Positions 1-10,251 of a stretch of DNA of 64,000 bases are shown here, piece by piece. Made by a program: the position numbers and the translations under genes. This DNA is from Blastococcus saxobsidens. GTDB lineage: Bacteria; Actinomycetota; Actinomycetes; Mycobacteriales; Geodermatophilaceae. Position 1 is the first letter of the stretch, and each line of letters starts with the position of its first letter. Where the stretch lies: assembly GCF_002938435.1 (NCBI RefSeq), contig NZ_POQT01000007.1, positions 107,927-171,926 on the forward strand, written 5' to 3'. Below the pieces are notes generated by a model. It had not been told where the DNA came from, did not search any database, and saw nothing but the letters and a program-made list of their open reading frames with translations.

Positions 1-1
1 C

Positions 2-76
2 GACCGGCTGGTCGTCGACCGCGCCGACGGCCGGGGCGCCCCGGCCCCGACGCTGGTCTACCGCGCCGAGAGGTGA
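2..76 (+). CDS. 3' end of an unidentified protein (partial)
   Basis: The last 24 codons of a plus-strand gene enter from the left edge and end at a TGA at 74-76. The visible residues are mixed hydrophobic and charged and end in the tetrapeptide RAER. There is too little sequence to name a family. The frame is accepted because it is open to the window edge and ends just before an intergenic hairpin repeat; the gene would be convergent with guaA. An out-of-frame chance reading cannot be excluded. Confidence 0.4.
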   Translation, partial: DRLVVDRADGRGAPAPTLVYRAER

Positions 77-94
77 CCTACCGGAACGGCCCCT

Positions 95-170
95 GGTGAC
101 GTGCTGGAACGGTCCTCTTGCAGGGACCCGACCCGAGCGTCAGCAAGGGTTGGGGGGCAAGAGGGTCCTT
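95..170 (-). repeat. Intergenic hairpin repeat, family A copy 1 (guaA 3' end)
   Basis: Read on the minus strand, the element starts at the guaA stop codon with AAGGACC, passes through an imperfect inverted repeat (cctcttgc at 114-121 pairs with gcaagagg at 157-164) and ends with CCGTTCCAGCACGTCACC. The same flanks and inner motif recur at 24016, 30115, 33340 and 41404. It lies between the convergent left-edge gene and guaA, so it probably acts as a bidirectional terminator. Just upstream, 81-92 carries a second ccggaacggccc fragment. Confidence 0.6.
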
Positions 171-1731
171 ATTCCCACTCGATCGTGCCGGGCGGCTTGC
201 TGGTCACGTCCAGCACCACCCGGTTGACCTCGACGATCTCGTTGGTGATCCGGGTCGAGATCCTCGCCAGCACGTCGTAGGGCAGCCGGGTCCAGTCAGC
301 GGTCATCGCGTCCTCGCTGGACACCGGGCGCAGCACGATCGGGTGCCCGTAGGTGCGACCGTCGCCCTGGACGCCCACCGAACGGACGTCGGCCAACAGC
401 ACGACGGGGCACTGCCAGATCTCGCCGTCGAGCTTGGCCTGACTCAGCTCCTCGCGGGCGATCGCGTCGGCCCGGCGGAGCACGTCCAGCCGCTCGCGGG
501 TCACCTCGCCCACGATCCGGATGCCGAGGCCCGGACCCGGGAAGGGCTGACGCTGCACGAGGCGGTCGGGCAGGCCGAGCTGCCGGCCGACCTCGCGCAC
601 CTCGTCCTTGAACAGGGTGCGCAGCGGCTCGACCAGGCTGAACGTGAGGTCGTCGGGGAGCCCGCCGACGTTGTGGTGGCTCTTGATGTTCGCCGTCCCG
701 CTGCCGCCGCCGGACTCGACGACGTCGGGGTACAGCGTGCCCTGCACGAGGAAGTCGACTCCTCCGCCGTGCGCCTGGGCGTCGGCGACGACGTCGGTGG
801 CCGCCTGCTCGAAGACCCGGATGAACTCCCGCCCGATGATCTTCCGCTTCTCCTCGGGGTCGCTGACCCCGGCGAGCGCGGACAGGAACTGCTCGCTGGC
901 GTCGACGACCCGCAGGTCCGCACCGGTGGTGGCGGCGAAGTCCCGCTCGATCTGCTCGGTCTCGCCCTCGCGCATCAGCCCGTGGTCGACGTAGACGCAG
1001 GTCAGCCTGTCCCCGATCGCGCGCTGCACCAGGGCCGCGGCCACCGCCGAGTCGACGCCGCCGGACAGCGCGCACAGCGCCCGCCGGTCGCCGATCTGCT
1101 CGCGGATCCGCGCCACCTGCTCGTCGACGACGTTGCTCATCGTCCAGGTGGGCTGCAGCCCCGCGATGTCGAACAGGAAGTGCTCGAGCACCGTCTGGCC
1201 GTGCGCGGTGTGCCGCACCTCGGGGTGGAACTGCACGCCGGCGAGCCTGCGGTCGACGTCCTCGAACGCCGCGACCGGGGCCCCGGTGGAGGTGGCGGTG
1301 ACGGTGAACCCGGGAGGCGCCTCGCTGACGGCGTCCCCGTGGCTCATCCAGACGTTCTGCTCCAGCGGCAGATCGCCGAACAGCCGGCCCTCGGTCGTCA
1401 CGGTGAGCGGGGTGCCGCCGTACTCGCGGTCGCCGGTGCGGGCGACGGTGCCGCCGAGGGAGGCGGCCATCGCCTGGAAGCCGTAGCAGATGCCGAAGGC
1501 GGGGACGCCGGACTCGAACAGCGTCGGGTCGACCTGCGGCGCCTCGGGCGCGTAGACGCTCGACGGTCCGCCGGAGAGCACGATCGCGGCCGGCTCGCGG
1601 GCGATGATCTCCTCGGCCGGAACCTCGGAGGAGACGATCTCGGAGTAGACCCCCGCCTCCCGGATGCGCCGCGCGATGAGCTGGGCGTACTGGGCGCCGA
1701 AGTCGACGACGAGGACGGTCGGGAAATCCAC
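169..1731 (-). CDS. guaA: GMP synthase (glutamine-hydrolysing)
   Basis: GuaA converts XMP, ATP and glutamine to GMP in the cytoplasm, the last step of guanine nucleotide synthesis. The 520-residue length fits the family. The N-terminal class I amidotransferase domain has the nucleophile Cys82 (GICYGFQ) and the His169/Glu171 pair (QFHPEV). The PP-loop SGGVDS lies at 223-228, and the C-terminal dimerisation domain ends in the characteristic PPGTIEWE. The GTG start at 1731 was chosen because it lies just after the guaB3 stop (1734-1736) and gives the normal N-terminus; a TTG two codons upstream would overlap that stop. The gene is last in a guaB-guaB3-guaA row and is followed by a hairpin repeat. 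Confidence 0.97.
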   Translation of the reverse strand: MDFPTVLVVDFGAQYAQLIARRIREAGVYSEIVSSEVPAEEIIAREPAAIVLSGGPSSVYAPEAPQVDPTLFESGVPAFGICYGFQAMAASLGGTVARTGDREYGGTPLTVTTEGRLFGDLPLEQNVWMSHGDAVSEAPPGFTVTATSTGAPVAAFEDVDRRLAGVQFHPEVRHTAHGQTVLEHFLFDIAGLQPTWTMSNVVDEQVARIREQIGDRRALCALSGGVDSAVAAALVQRAIGDRLTCVYVDHGLMREGETEQIERDFAATTGADLRVVDASEQFLSALAGVSDPEEKRKIIGREFIRVFEQAATDVVADAQAHGGGVDFLVQGTLYPDVVESGGGSGTANIKSHHNVGGLPDDLTFSLVEPLRTLFKDEVREVGRQLGLPDRLVQRQPFPGPGLGIRIVGEVTRERLDVLRRADAIAREELSQAKLDGEIWQCPVVLLADVRSVGVQGDGRTYGHPIVLRPVSSEDAMTADWTRLPYDVLARISTRITNEIVEVNRVVLDVTSKPPGTIEWE

Positions 1732-1733
1732 GC

Positions 1734-2861
1734 TCAACCGCCGATCACGAGATCGACGCGCTGGAACTCCTTGAGGTCCCGGTAGCCGGTCTTCGCCATC
1801 GTGCGGGCCAGCGCACCGAAGAGGTTGGTGCGGCCGTCGGCGCTCTCCGCCGCCCCGTTCAGGACGTCGGCCAGCGAGCCCGCGGGCTCGACCGGCGCGG
1901 AGGTGGCACCGCGCGGCAGCCGCGGGTGCGCGGCCACCGAGTCCCACCACACGCCACCGGCCGGGGCCTCGGCCGCGACGCGCAGCGGCTCCCCCAGCTG
2001 GACGGCGTCGGCGCCGCAGGCCAGCGCCCGCGCGATGGCGCCGCTGGTCTCGATCCGGCCGTTGGCGATAACGTGCACGTACCGCCCGCCGGTCTCGTCC
2101 AGGTAGTCGCGGCGGGCCGCGGCGGCGTCGGCGATCGCACTGGCCAGCGGCACCCGGATGCCCATGACCGCGTCGGTCGTGGAGTACGTGTCGGCCCCGA
2201 CGCCGACGATGACCCCGGCCGCGCCGGTGCGCATGAGGTGCAGCGCCGTCGTGTAGTTGGCCGCACCGCCCACGATCACCGGGACGTCGAGGTCGGCGAT
2301 GAACTCCTTGAGGTTGAGCGCACCACCCTGGGTCGTCACGTGCTCGGCCGACACGATCGTGCCCTGGATGACCAGCAGGTCCACCCCGGCCGACAGCGCC
2401 GCCGGCGCCAGCTGCTGGGTGTGCTGCGGGGAGACGCGGATCGCCGTGGTCACCCCGGCGTCGCTCATCTCCTTGATCCGCGCGGCGATGAGGTCGGGCT
2501 GCACCGGCTGGGCGTAGACCTTCTGCAGAAGTGCGACCGGAGGTGCGCCGGCCGCGGCCGCCTGGGCGATCTCGCGGTAGACGGGAGCCGGGTCGTCGTA
2601 CCGCGTCCACAGACCCTCGCCGTTGAGCACGCCCAGCCCACCGGCCCTGCCGACGGCGACGGCCGTGGCCGGGCTGACGACGGCGTCGCTCGGGCTGGTG
2701 ATCAGCGGGATGTCGAACCGGAAAGCGTCGATCTGCCAGGCGGTGGAGACGTCGTCGACGTCCCGGGTTCGGCGGGACGGGACGATCGACACCTCGTCCA
2801 GGTCGTAGCCGCGCCGGGCGAAGCGGTTGAGCCCGATCTCGACGGTGTCACGCACGCTCAT
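1734..2861 (-). CDS. guaB3: GuaB3-type IMP dehydrogenase family protein
   Basis: A 375-residue TIM-barrel protein of the IMPDH/GMPR superfamily, of the GuaB3 subgroup that follows guaB in actinobacteria. It has no CBS (Bateman) insertion: the barrel runs from [11 protein letters not shown] (about 50) to the C-terminal [13 protein letters not shown]. Where true IMPDHs have the catalytic loop GPGSICTTR, this protein has GADTYSTTD, so the active-site Cys appears to be replaced by Ser. Normal IMPDH chemistry is therefore doubtful, and its reaction should be treated as unsettled. Only 2 bases separate it from guaB, which implies co-transcription and perhaps a partner or regulatory role. Confidence 0.9.
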   Translation of the reverse strand: MSVRDTVEIGLNRFARRGYDLDEVSIVPSRRTRDVDDVSTAWQIDAFRFDIPLITSPSDAVVSPATAVAVGRAGGLGVLNGEGLWTRYDDPAPVYREIAQAAAAGAPPVALLQKVYAQPVQPDLIAARIKEMSDAGVTTAIRVSPQHTQQLAPAALSAGVDLLVIQGTIVSAEHVTTQGGALNLKEFIADLDVPVIVGGAANYTTALHLMRTGAAGVIVGVGADTYSTTDAVMGIRVPLASAIADAAAARRDYLDETGGRYVHVIANGRIETSGAIARALACGADAVQLGEPLRVAAEAPAGGVWWDSVAAHPRLPRGATSAPVEPAGSLADVLNGAAESADGRTNLFGALARTMAKTGYRDLKEFQRVDLVIGG

Positions 2862-2863
2862 GC

Positions 2864-4456
<1,593 letters not shown>

Positions 4457-4501
4457 CTAGGCGGCAGCAGAACAGGGGCGGTGTCCCGGCTGTTCGGCGG
4501 C

Positions 4502-4507
4502 TACCGT
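4502..4507 (+). promoter_or_regulatory. Possible -10 box for a leaderless DUF5319 mRNA
   Basis: TACCGT fits the actinobacterial TANNNT -10 pattern and lies 6 bases before the GTG at 4514. Transcription would then begin at or next to the start codon. No Shine-Dalgarno sequence and no good -35 hexamer were seen, so this is only suggestive. Confidence 0.3.
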
Positions 4508-4513
4508 GGGGGT

Positions 4514-4912
4514 GTGTCCCCGTTCGATGACGCCCTCGGGCCGGACTTCGGTTCGGCCGACAGTCCCGCTCCCCCGCCGCTCACGATGGAGGAGCGCGCC
4601 GGGGTGCTCGACGACCTCGCCGAGCTCGAGGTGTTCCGCACCCTCCTGGAGCCCACGGGCATCAAGGGCATCGTCGTGGACTGCCCCGACTGCGAGGAGG
4701 AGCACCACGTCGACTGGGCGTTGATGCAGGCGAACCTGCGCCAGCTGCTCGACGAGGGGCAGACCGGCCGGCACGAGCCGCCGTTCGACCCGAACCCCGA
4801 CGACTACGTCAGCTGGGACTACGCCAGCGGCTACGCCGACGGCATCGCCGCCCTCGCGGAGCGGGACGAGCCAAGCGGCCGGCCGACCGGCAAGCACGCC
4901 CGCGACGACTGA
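4514..4912 (+). CDS. DUF5319 family protein
   Basis: A 132-residue acidic protein of unknown function, conserved beside guaB2 in actinobacteria (Rv3412 in M. tuberculosis is the positional and size equivalent, known from family context). It has a CPDC motif (CxxC) within VVDCPDCEEEHHVDW in the centre, a repeatedly charged helix region and an Asp/Tyr-rich segment PDDYVSWDYASGY. No signal peptide or membrane segment is visible. The GTG at 4514 gives the expected N-terminus MSPFDDAL; upstream in-frame sequence is antisense to guaB and was rejected. The CxxC could bind metal or be redox active, but only one such pair is present. The function remains unknown. Confidence 0.85.
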   Translation: MSPFDDALGPDFGSADSPAPPPLTMEERAGVLDDLAELEVFRTLLEPTGIKGIVVDCPDCEEEHHVDWALMQANLRQLLDEGQTGRHEPPFDPNPDDYVSWDYASGYADGIAALAERDEPSGRPTGKHARDD

Positions 4913-4933
4913 GCGAGGCGCCGAAGCGCCTGG

Positions 4934-4982
4934 ATACGCATGGTGGCGGTTGTCCGGGTCGGATAACCGCCACCATGCGTAT
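4934..4982. terminator. 18-bp perfect stem-loop between convergent genes
   Basis: Bases 4934-4951 (atacgcatggtggcggtt) are the exact reverse complement of 4965-4982, with a 13-base loop. It lies between the convergent DUF5319 and BldM-like genes, the place for a bidirectional terminator. There is no T tract. The AT-containing arm is unlike the local GC-only sequence, so it may be a dispersed palindromic repeat. Nothing else was recognised in the 204-base gap. Confidence 0.6.
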
Positions 4983-5116
4983 GCCGGCGAAAGTCGCGAG
5001 CCCGGTCAGGCCGAGTGGGGCCCGGGGGGTCCCTCGCACGTCTGACGGACACGCTCAGCGCTGCAGGGGAACGGCACCTGCCCGCGGTGCGATCCGGAGG
5101 ATCGCCGTGTCATACC

Positions 5117-5833
5117 TCAGGTCATGATGCCGCGGCGGAAGCCCGTCGCAACGGCCTCGGCACGATCCTTCGCGCCCAGCTTGCGGAAGAGCCGCCGGGC
5201 GTGGGTCTTGATGGTGTCCTCGGACAGGTAGAGCTCCCGGCCGATCTGGGCGTTGCTCTTGCCCTGGCTCATGCCGGTGAGCACCTGCATCTCGCGCATC
5301 GACAGGGCGACCGTCGGGGCGGCGTCGCGGACGGTCGAGCGCACCGTGGTGGGCGCGGAGCCCGCCAGCGGGGCCGCACCGCTCCACGCCGGCACCGGCT
5401 GGGGCAGCTGCTGCTGCGGGATGCGGGCACCGTCGGCACGCAGGCCGACGCGGGACAGTCCCAGGCCCATCTCGATCGCACTGGCGTCCCAGCGGAGGTA
5501 GCCGCGGGCACCGAAGGCCACGGCGGCCCGGACGCTCTCGGCGTCGTCGGGGGCGCCGAGCACCAGCACCGGCAGACCGGGGTGGCTGCGCAGCGCCTGG
5601 GTGGCGGCCGACAGGCCGGTGTCGACGGCCCGCTGGGTGCCGACCACCAGGACGTCGGGGGTGCGGGTGGCCAGCCGGGACATCAGCGACTGACCGTCGC
5701 CCACGACCTCGACCCGGCCGACGAAGGGCAGTGCGACCAGCCGCGAGGCGACGTCGTCACGGACCCGACGTCGCTCGTCGTACACCCACACGGTCGCGCC
5801 GTGCACCGGGGCACGCATCCTGTCCTCGATCAC
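5117..5833 (-). CDS. BldM-like orphan response regulator with degenerate receiver domain
   Basis: A 238-residue LuxR/NarL-type regulator. The C-terminal helix-turn-helix (about 176-235; LSMREMQVLTGMSQGKSN, LSEDTIKTHARRLFRKLG) closely resembles Streptomyces BldM, which is encoded beside whiD in the same neighbourhood. The N-terminal receiver (about 13-125) is degenerate: the phospho-acceptor Asp position reads VLVVGTQ (Gly65) and the conserved Lys position reads GYLRWD, so phosphorylation is unlikely. A Pro/Ala-rich linker spans about 130-175. The GTG at 5833 was chosen because AGGAG lies 5 bases upstream; ATG 5818 is an alternative. It is divergent from the WhiD gene. In Streptomyces BldM works as a homodimer or with WhiI; partner and targets here are unknown. 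Confidence 0.85.
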   Translation of the reverse strand: MIEDRMRAPVHGATVWVYDERRRVRDDVASRLVALPFVGRVEVVGDGQSLMSRLATRTPDVLVVGTQRAVDTGLSAATQALRSHPGLPVLVLGAPDDAESVRAAVAFGARGYLRWDASAIEMGLGLSRVGLRADGARIPQQQLPQPVPAWSGAAPLAGSAPTTVRSTVRDAAPTVALSMREMQVLTGMSQGKSNAQIGRELYLSEDTIKTHARRLFRKLGAKDRAEAVATGFRRGIMT

Positions 5834-6193
5834 GCCTGCTCCTCGCTTCTCCGGCCGACGGCCGGGTCCCCCGACCGGCCGGGATGACCCCGACCGGGTG
5901 TCGCTCGGGTGGAGGACTCCCACCCGGGGAGCCCTCCACCTCGTCGCGGGTCGCGAGACGTGCCGGGTAACTCCCCCACCAGGGACGTCGGCGCGACCTG
6001 CAGCCACCTTGATCGACTCGTGGGGGGTTCGACAGACGCCCTCACTCCCGGGGGTGAGCGCCCCCGAACGGTGGCGGGGCAGCACACACGGGTGAAAGTT
6101 GCGAATCGGCCGTGTTTGACCAGGGGACGCCACGGGCACCGGCCCCTTGCAGCCGGACAGCCCTTCTCCGGCTCATAGAGTCCTGGAGGAGAC
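5834..6193. other. Divergent regulatory region, BldM-like gene / whiD
   Basis: These 360 bases hold no credible ORF and must carry the promoters of the divergent BldM-like and WhiD genes. Visible structure: a near-perfect 14-bp inverted repeat (5908-5921 with 5927-5940, one mismatch) on the BldM-like side, and a palindrome ctcactcccgggggtgag near 6041-6058. TAGAGT at 6176-6181 resembles a -10 box but would leave almost no leader before the GGAGGAG at 6185-6191. The operators cannot be named from sequence alone. Confidence 0.5.
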
Positions 6194-6493
6194 ATGGCCG
6201 ACATCCGCAGACTCCCGACGCCCGTGGCGGAGGTCTGGGACTGGCAGCTCCACGGCGCCTGCCGTGGCGAGAACACGTCCCTCTTCTTCCACCCGGACGG
6301 CGAGCGTGGTCCGGCCCGGGCGCGGCGGCAGACCGCCGCCAAGGCCGTCTGTGCACGGTGCCCCGTGGTGGAAGCCTGCCTGAAGCACGCACTGGCCGTC
6401 CGCGAGCCCTACGGGGTCTGGGGCGGCATGAGCGAGGAGGAGCGCGCCCGGCTGATCGCCGCGGAGCCCGCCGCCGTCGCCGCCGGGGTGTAA
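6194..6493 (+). CDS. whiD: WhiB-family transcription factor, WhiD/WhiB3 type
   Basis: A 99-residue iron-sulfur regulator. The four cluster-ligand cysteines are C23, C53, C56 and C62 (C-x29-C-x2-C-x5-C), followed by the GVWGG turn that contacts the sigma factor and a short basic/acidic tail. The N-terminal core WQLHGACRGENTSLFFHPDGE matches WhiB3/WhiD, and the position beside groEL and guaB is that of Rv3416 and SCO4767. Members of this group respond to redox and act with sigma factor region 4 in development or stress. The ATG at 6194 follows a strong GGAGGAG. A 19-bp stem-loop follows the stop. Confidence 0.93.
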   Translation: MADIRRLPTPVAEVWDWQLHGACRGENTSLFFHPDGERGPARARRQTAAKAVCARCPVVEACLKHALAVREPYGVWGGMSEEERARLIAAEPAAVAAGV

Positions 6494-6507
6494 CGCCCCG
6501 GAACGCC

Positions 6508-6546
6508 GAGAGGGCCCGGTCCAGGATTCCTGGACCGGGCCCTCTC
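6508..6546. terminator. Stem-loop terminator after whiD
   Basis: A 19-bp perfect inverted repeat (6508-6526 with 6528-6546) lies 14 bases past the whiD stop. It is GC-rich with no T tract, as is common for actinobacterial intrinsic terminators, and can serve whiD and the convergent groEL. Confidence 0.75.
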
Positions 6547-6578
6547 GCGTGTGCGCCGTCGCCGTCTCGCGCGCCGGG

Positions 6579-6654
6579 GTCCTGGCTCACCGCACGGGGT
6601 CCTGGCTCACCGTCGACGGTGAGCCAGGACCCTCGGGGATCAGGTCACCTGATC
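6579..6654. repeat. Family B repeat: 20-bp tandem units with inverted end (groEL 3' side)
   Basis: Two direct 20-bp units start at 6579 and 6599 (gtcctggctcaccg...). The second forms a perfect palindrome with an inverted copy (6597-6632). A second palindrome, gatcaggt-c-acctgatc (6638-6654), follows just before the groEL stop. The same architecture with three units is found at 19600, before the glmS stop. Confidence 0.65.
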
Positions 6655-6667
6655 ACCGGGGCGCGGC

Positions 6668-8407
<1,740 letters not shown>

Positions 8408-8430
8408 TCAGAGCCGGGGTAGCGGAGAGG

Positions 8431-8739
8431 TCACTTCTCCACGACGGCGAGCAGGTCGCGGGCGGAGAGCACGAGGTACTCCTCGCCGGCGTACTTGACC
8501 TCGGTGCCGCCGTACTTCGAGTAGATGACCACGTCACCGACGTTCACGTCGAGCGGAACGCGGTTGCCGTTGTCGTCGATGCGGCCGGGGCCGACGGCGA
8601 CGACGGTGCCCTCCTGGGGCTTCTCCTTGGCGGTGTCCGGGATGACCAGACCGGAGGCGGTGGTGGTCTCGGCCTCGTTGGCCTGGACCACGACGCGGTC
8701 CTCCAGCGGCTTGATGCTGACCTTGGTAGCGGTCGTCAC
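8431..8739 (-). CDS. groES: Co-chaperonin GroES
   Basis: The 102-residue heptameric lid of the chaperonin. Family motifs are in order: [11 protein letters not shown], the mobile loop [28 protein letters not shown] and [19 protein letters not shown]. The GTG at 8739 was selected because it gives the family N-terminus ([15 protein letters not shown]) and has a purine-rich GAAGGGGG upstream; in-frame sequence further upstream is not conserved-looking. The gene is first in the groES-groEL operon and is controlled by the CIRCE element 100 bases upstream. Confidence 0.96.
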   Translation of the reverse strand: MTTATKVSIKPLEDRVVVQANEAETTTASGLVIPDTAKEKPQEGTVVAVGPGRIDDNGNRVPLDVNVGDVVIYSKYGGTEVKYAGEEYLVLSARDLLAVVEK

Positions 8740-8842
8740 GTCGGTGACGCCCCCTTCGGTGTAGGACGGCAGGGATATCGATGCTGTGGCACGGGATCCG
8801 GGCACCCGCCGTCGCGGGGGTCGGGCGCCAGCCCGTGTCGCT

Positions 8843-8869
8843 TTGGCACTCTACCTATGAGAGTGCCAG
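8843..8869. promoter_or_regulatory. CIRCE operator (HrcA binding site)
   Basis: TTGGCACTC-N9-GAGTGCCAG matches the CIRCE consensus TTAGCACTC-N9-GAGTGCTAA with both 9-base arms in register. It overlaps the predicted groES promoter, so HrcA would repress groESL and heat shock would relieve it. It also lies 21 bases before the divergent methyltransferase start. Confidence 0.93.
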
Positions 8870-8877
8870 CTGCTCAA
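8848..8877 (-). promoter_or_regulatory. groES promoter
   Basis: On the minus strand TTGAGC (8872-8877) and TAGAGT (8848-8853) are separated by 18 bases, a good sigma-70-type promoter. The -10 box lies inside the left CIRCE arm, the arrangement expected for HrcA repression. Confidence 0.7.
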
Positions 8878-8890
8878 CCTGGTCCCCGGG

Positions 8891-10177
8891 GTGGGTGACG
8901 ACCCGCCGCCCGGACCGGTGCGCGAGGCTGTGCCGGTGGACCCGGAATCCGAGCAGCAGGCCGCCGAGACGGTGCGCCAGCTGCGCGCCCTGGCGACGCC
9001 GGAGGGCGCGGTGGCGCTGGACCGGGCGCTGGCGCTGCTCGACGCGGGGACCGACCCGGTGGCGGCGCTGACCCGGCTGCGCAGCGAGGCCGGCACGGAC
9101 CTGGCCGGACCGGCGTGGGGCATCGCGCGCCAGCGGCAGCGGGCGCGGGCGACGTTCGGGCCGGACGCCGAACGGATGCTGTTCACCTCCGACGCCCTGG
9201 AGCAGGCCGGACGTCCGGAGCTCGCCGCCCGGCGCGCTGCCCGGCTGCTGGCCGGCGGGGCCGACTCCGTCGCCGACCTCGGCTGCGCGGCGGGCACCGA
9301 CACGATCGCGCTCGCCCGGGCCGGCGCCCGCGTGCTGGCGGTCGACGTGGACCCCGTCGCCCGCGAGCTGACGGCGACGAACGTCGAGGCCCTGGGCGTC
9401 GCGGACGACGTGTGGGTGGTCGCGGGCGACGCCGTGGAGCTCGTCGCGGCGGCCCGCGGCGGCGAGGTGGCCGGCTGCGGCGCCGCCGTGCTGGACCCCG
9501 CCCGTCGGGCCGGCGGCAAGCGGCAGCTGGACCCCGACCGCTGGTCGCCGCCGTGGTCGACCGTCGTGGAGCTGCTCGCGAAGGTGCCGACGTCGGTGGT
9601 GAAGGTGGCGCCCGGGCTGGACCACGACCGGGCGCCGGCGGGGATCGAGGCGGAGTGGGTGTCGGTCGGCGGCTTCATCGTCGAGGCGCTGCTCTGGGGC
9701 CCGGCGGTCGCGACCACCTGGCGGCGGGCGACCGTCGTCCGGGGCGGGGAGGTGCACGAGCTGACCGCCGACGCCGATCCCGGTCCGGCGACGGCCGGGC
9801 CGGTGCGGTCCTGGCTGCACGAACCCGACCCCGCGGTCATCCGCTCGGGCCTGGTCTCGCTGGCGGCCGACGAGCTCGGCGCCACCCTGGTGGACCCGAC
9901 GATCGCCTACCTGAGCTCCGACGCCGCGGCGGACAGCCCGTGGGTCAGGTCCTACCGGGTCGACGAAGTCCTGCCGTTCAACCTCAAGAAGCTCAGGGCG
10001 CTGCTGCGCTCGCGCGGCATCGGCCGCGTGGTCGTCAAGAAGCGCGGTTCGGCGATCGAGCCGGAGACGCTCGCCCGCCAGCTGCGCACCGATGCCCGGG
10101 GCACCGCGACCGTCGTCGTCACCCGGGTGGCCGGCGCCCCCACCGCGCTGGTCTGCGACGTCAGCCTCCCCGGCTGA
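8891..10177 (+). CDS. SAM-dependent methyltransferase with C-terminal THUMP-like domain
   Basis: A 428-residue class I methyltransferase. An N-terminal helical region (about 20-120) precedes the SAM motif VADLGCAAGTDT (about 127-138) and the acidic VDVDP (151-155). A DPARR tetrad at 202-206 replaces the NPPY seen in N-methylases. The C-terminal 75 residues (VLPFNLKKLRALLRSRGIGR, VVVKKRGSAIEPE) look like the THUMP-like RNA-binding fold, suggesting an RNA substrate, but the target is unknown. It is often found beside groESL in actinobacteria. GTG 8891 lacks a Shine-Dalgarno sequence; a GTG 14 codons downstream (8933) is an alternative. Its promoter must lie close to the CIRCE element. Confidence 0.85.
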   Translation: MGDDPPPGPVREAVPVDPESEQQAAETVRQLRALATPEGAVALDRALALLDAGTDPVAALTRLRSEAGTDLAGPAWGIARQRQRARATFGPDAERMLFTSDALEQAGRPELAARRAARLLAGGADSVADLGCAAGTDTIALARAGARVLAVDVDPVARELTATNVEALGVADDVWVVAGDAVELVAAARGGEVAGCGAAVLDPARRAGGKRQLDPDRWSPPWSTVVELLAKVPTSVVKVAPGLDHDRAPAGIEAEWVSVGGFIVEALLWGPAVATTWRRATVVRGGEVHELTADADPGPATAGPVRSWLHEPDPAVIRSGLVSLAADELGATLVDPTIAYLSSDAAADSPWVRSYRVDEVLPFNLKKLRALLRSRGIGRVVVKKRGSAIEPETLARQLRTDARGTATVVVTRVAGAPTALVCDVSLPG

Positions 10178-10182
10178 ATCGC

Positions 10183-10243
10183 CGAGATCGCGTGATCTCG
10201 ACACATCAGAGCCGCTGGAGCGCCGAGATCGCGCGATCTCGGC
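10183..10243. repeat. Paired gatctcg palindromes (family C)
   Basis: Two related palindromes lie between the convergent methyltransferase and tsaD genes: cgagatc-gcgt-gatctcg (10183-10200) and the perfect 22-base palindrome at 10222-10243 built on gccgagatcgc. They are 21 bases apart. A bidirectional terminator or protein-binding repeat is likely. Confidence 0.55.
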
Positions 10244-10251
10244 GGGAGGCC

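Noticed and set aside
118..1785. Long open frame antisense to guaA (555 codons)
   Set aside because: It mirrors guaA codon by codon; open antisense frames are expected at this GC content. No ribosome site and no conserved motif.
6176..6181. TAGAGT as the whiD -10 box
   Set aside because: It would place the transcript start about 6 bases before the ATG, inside the Shine-Dalgarno region, and no -35 is in register.
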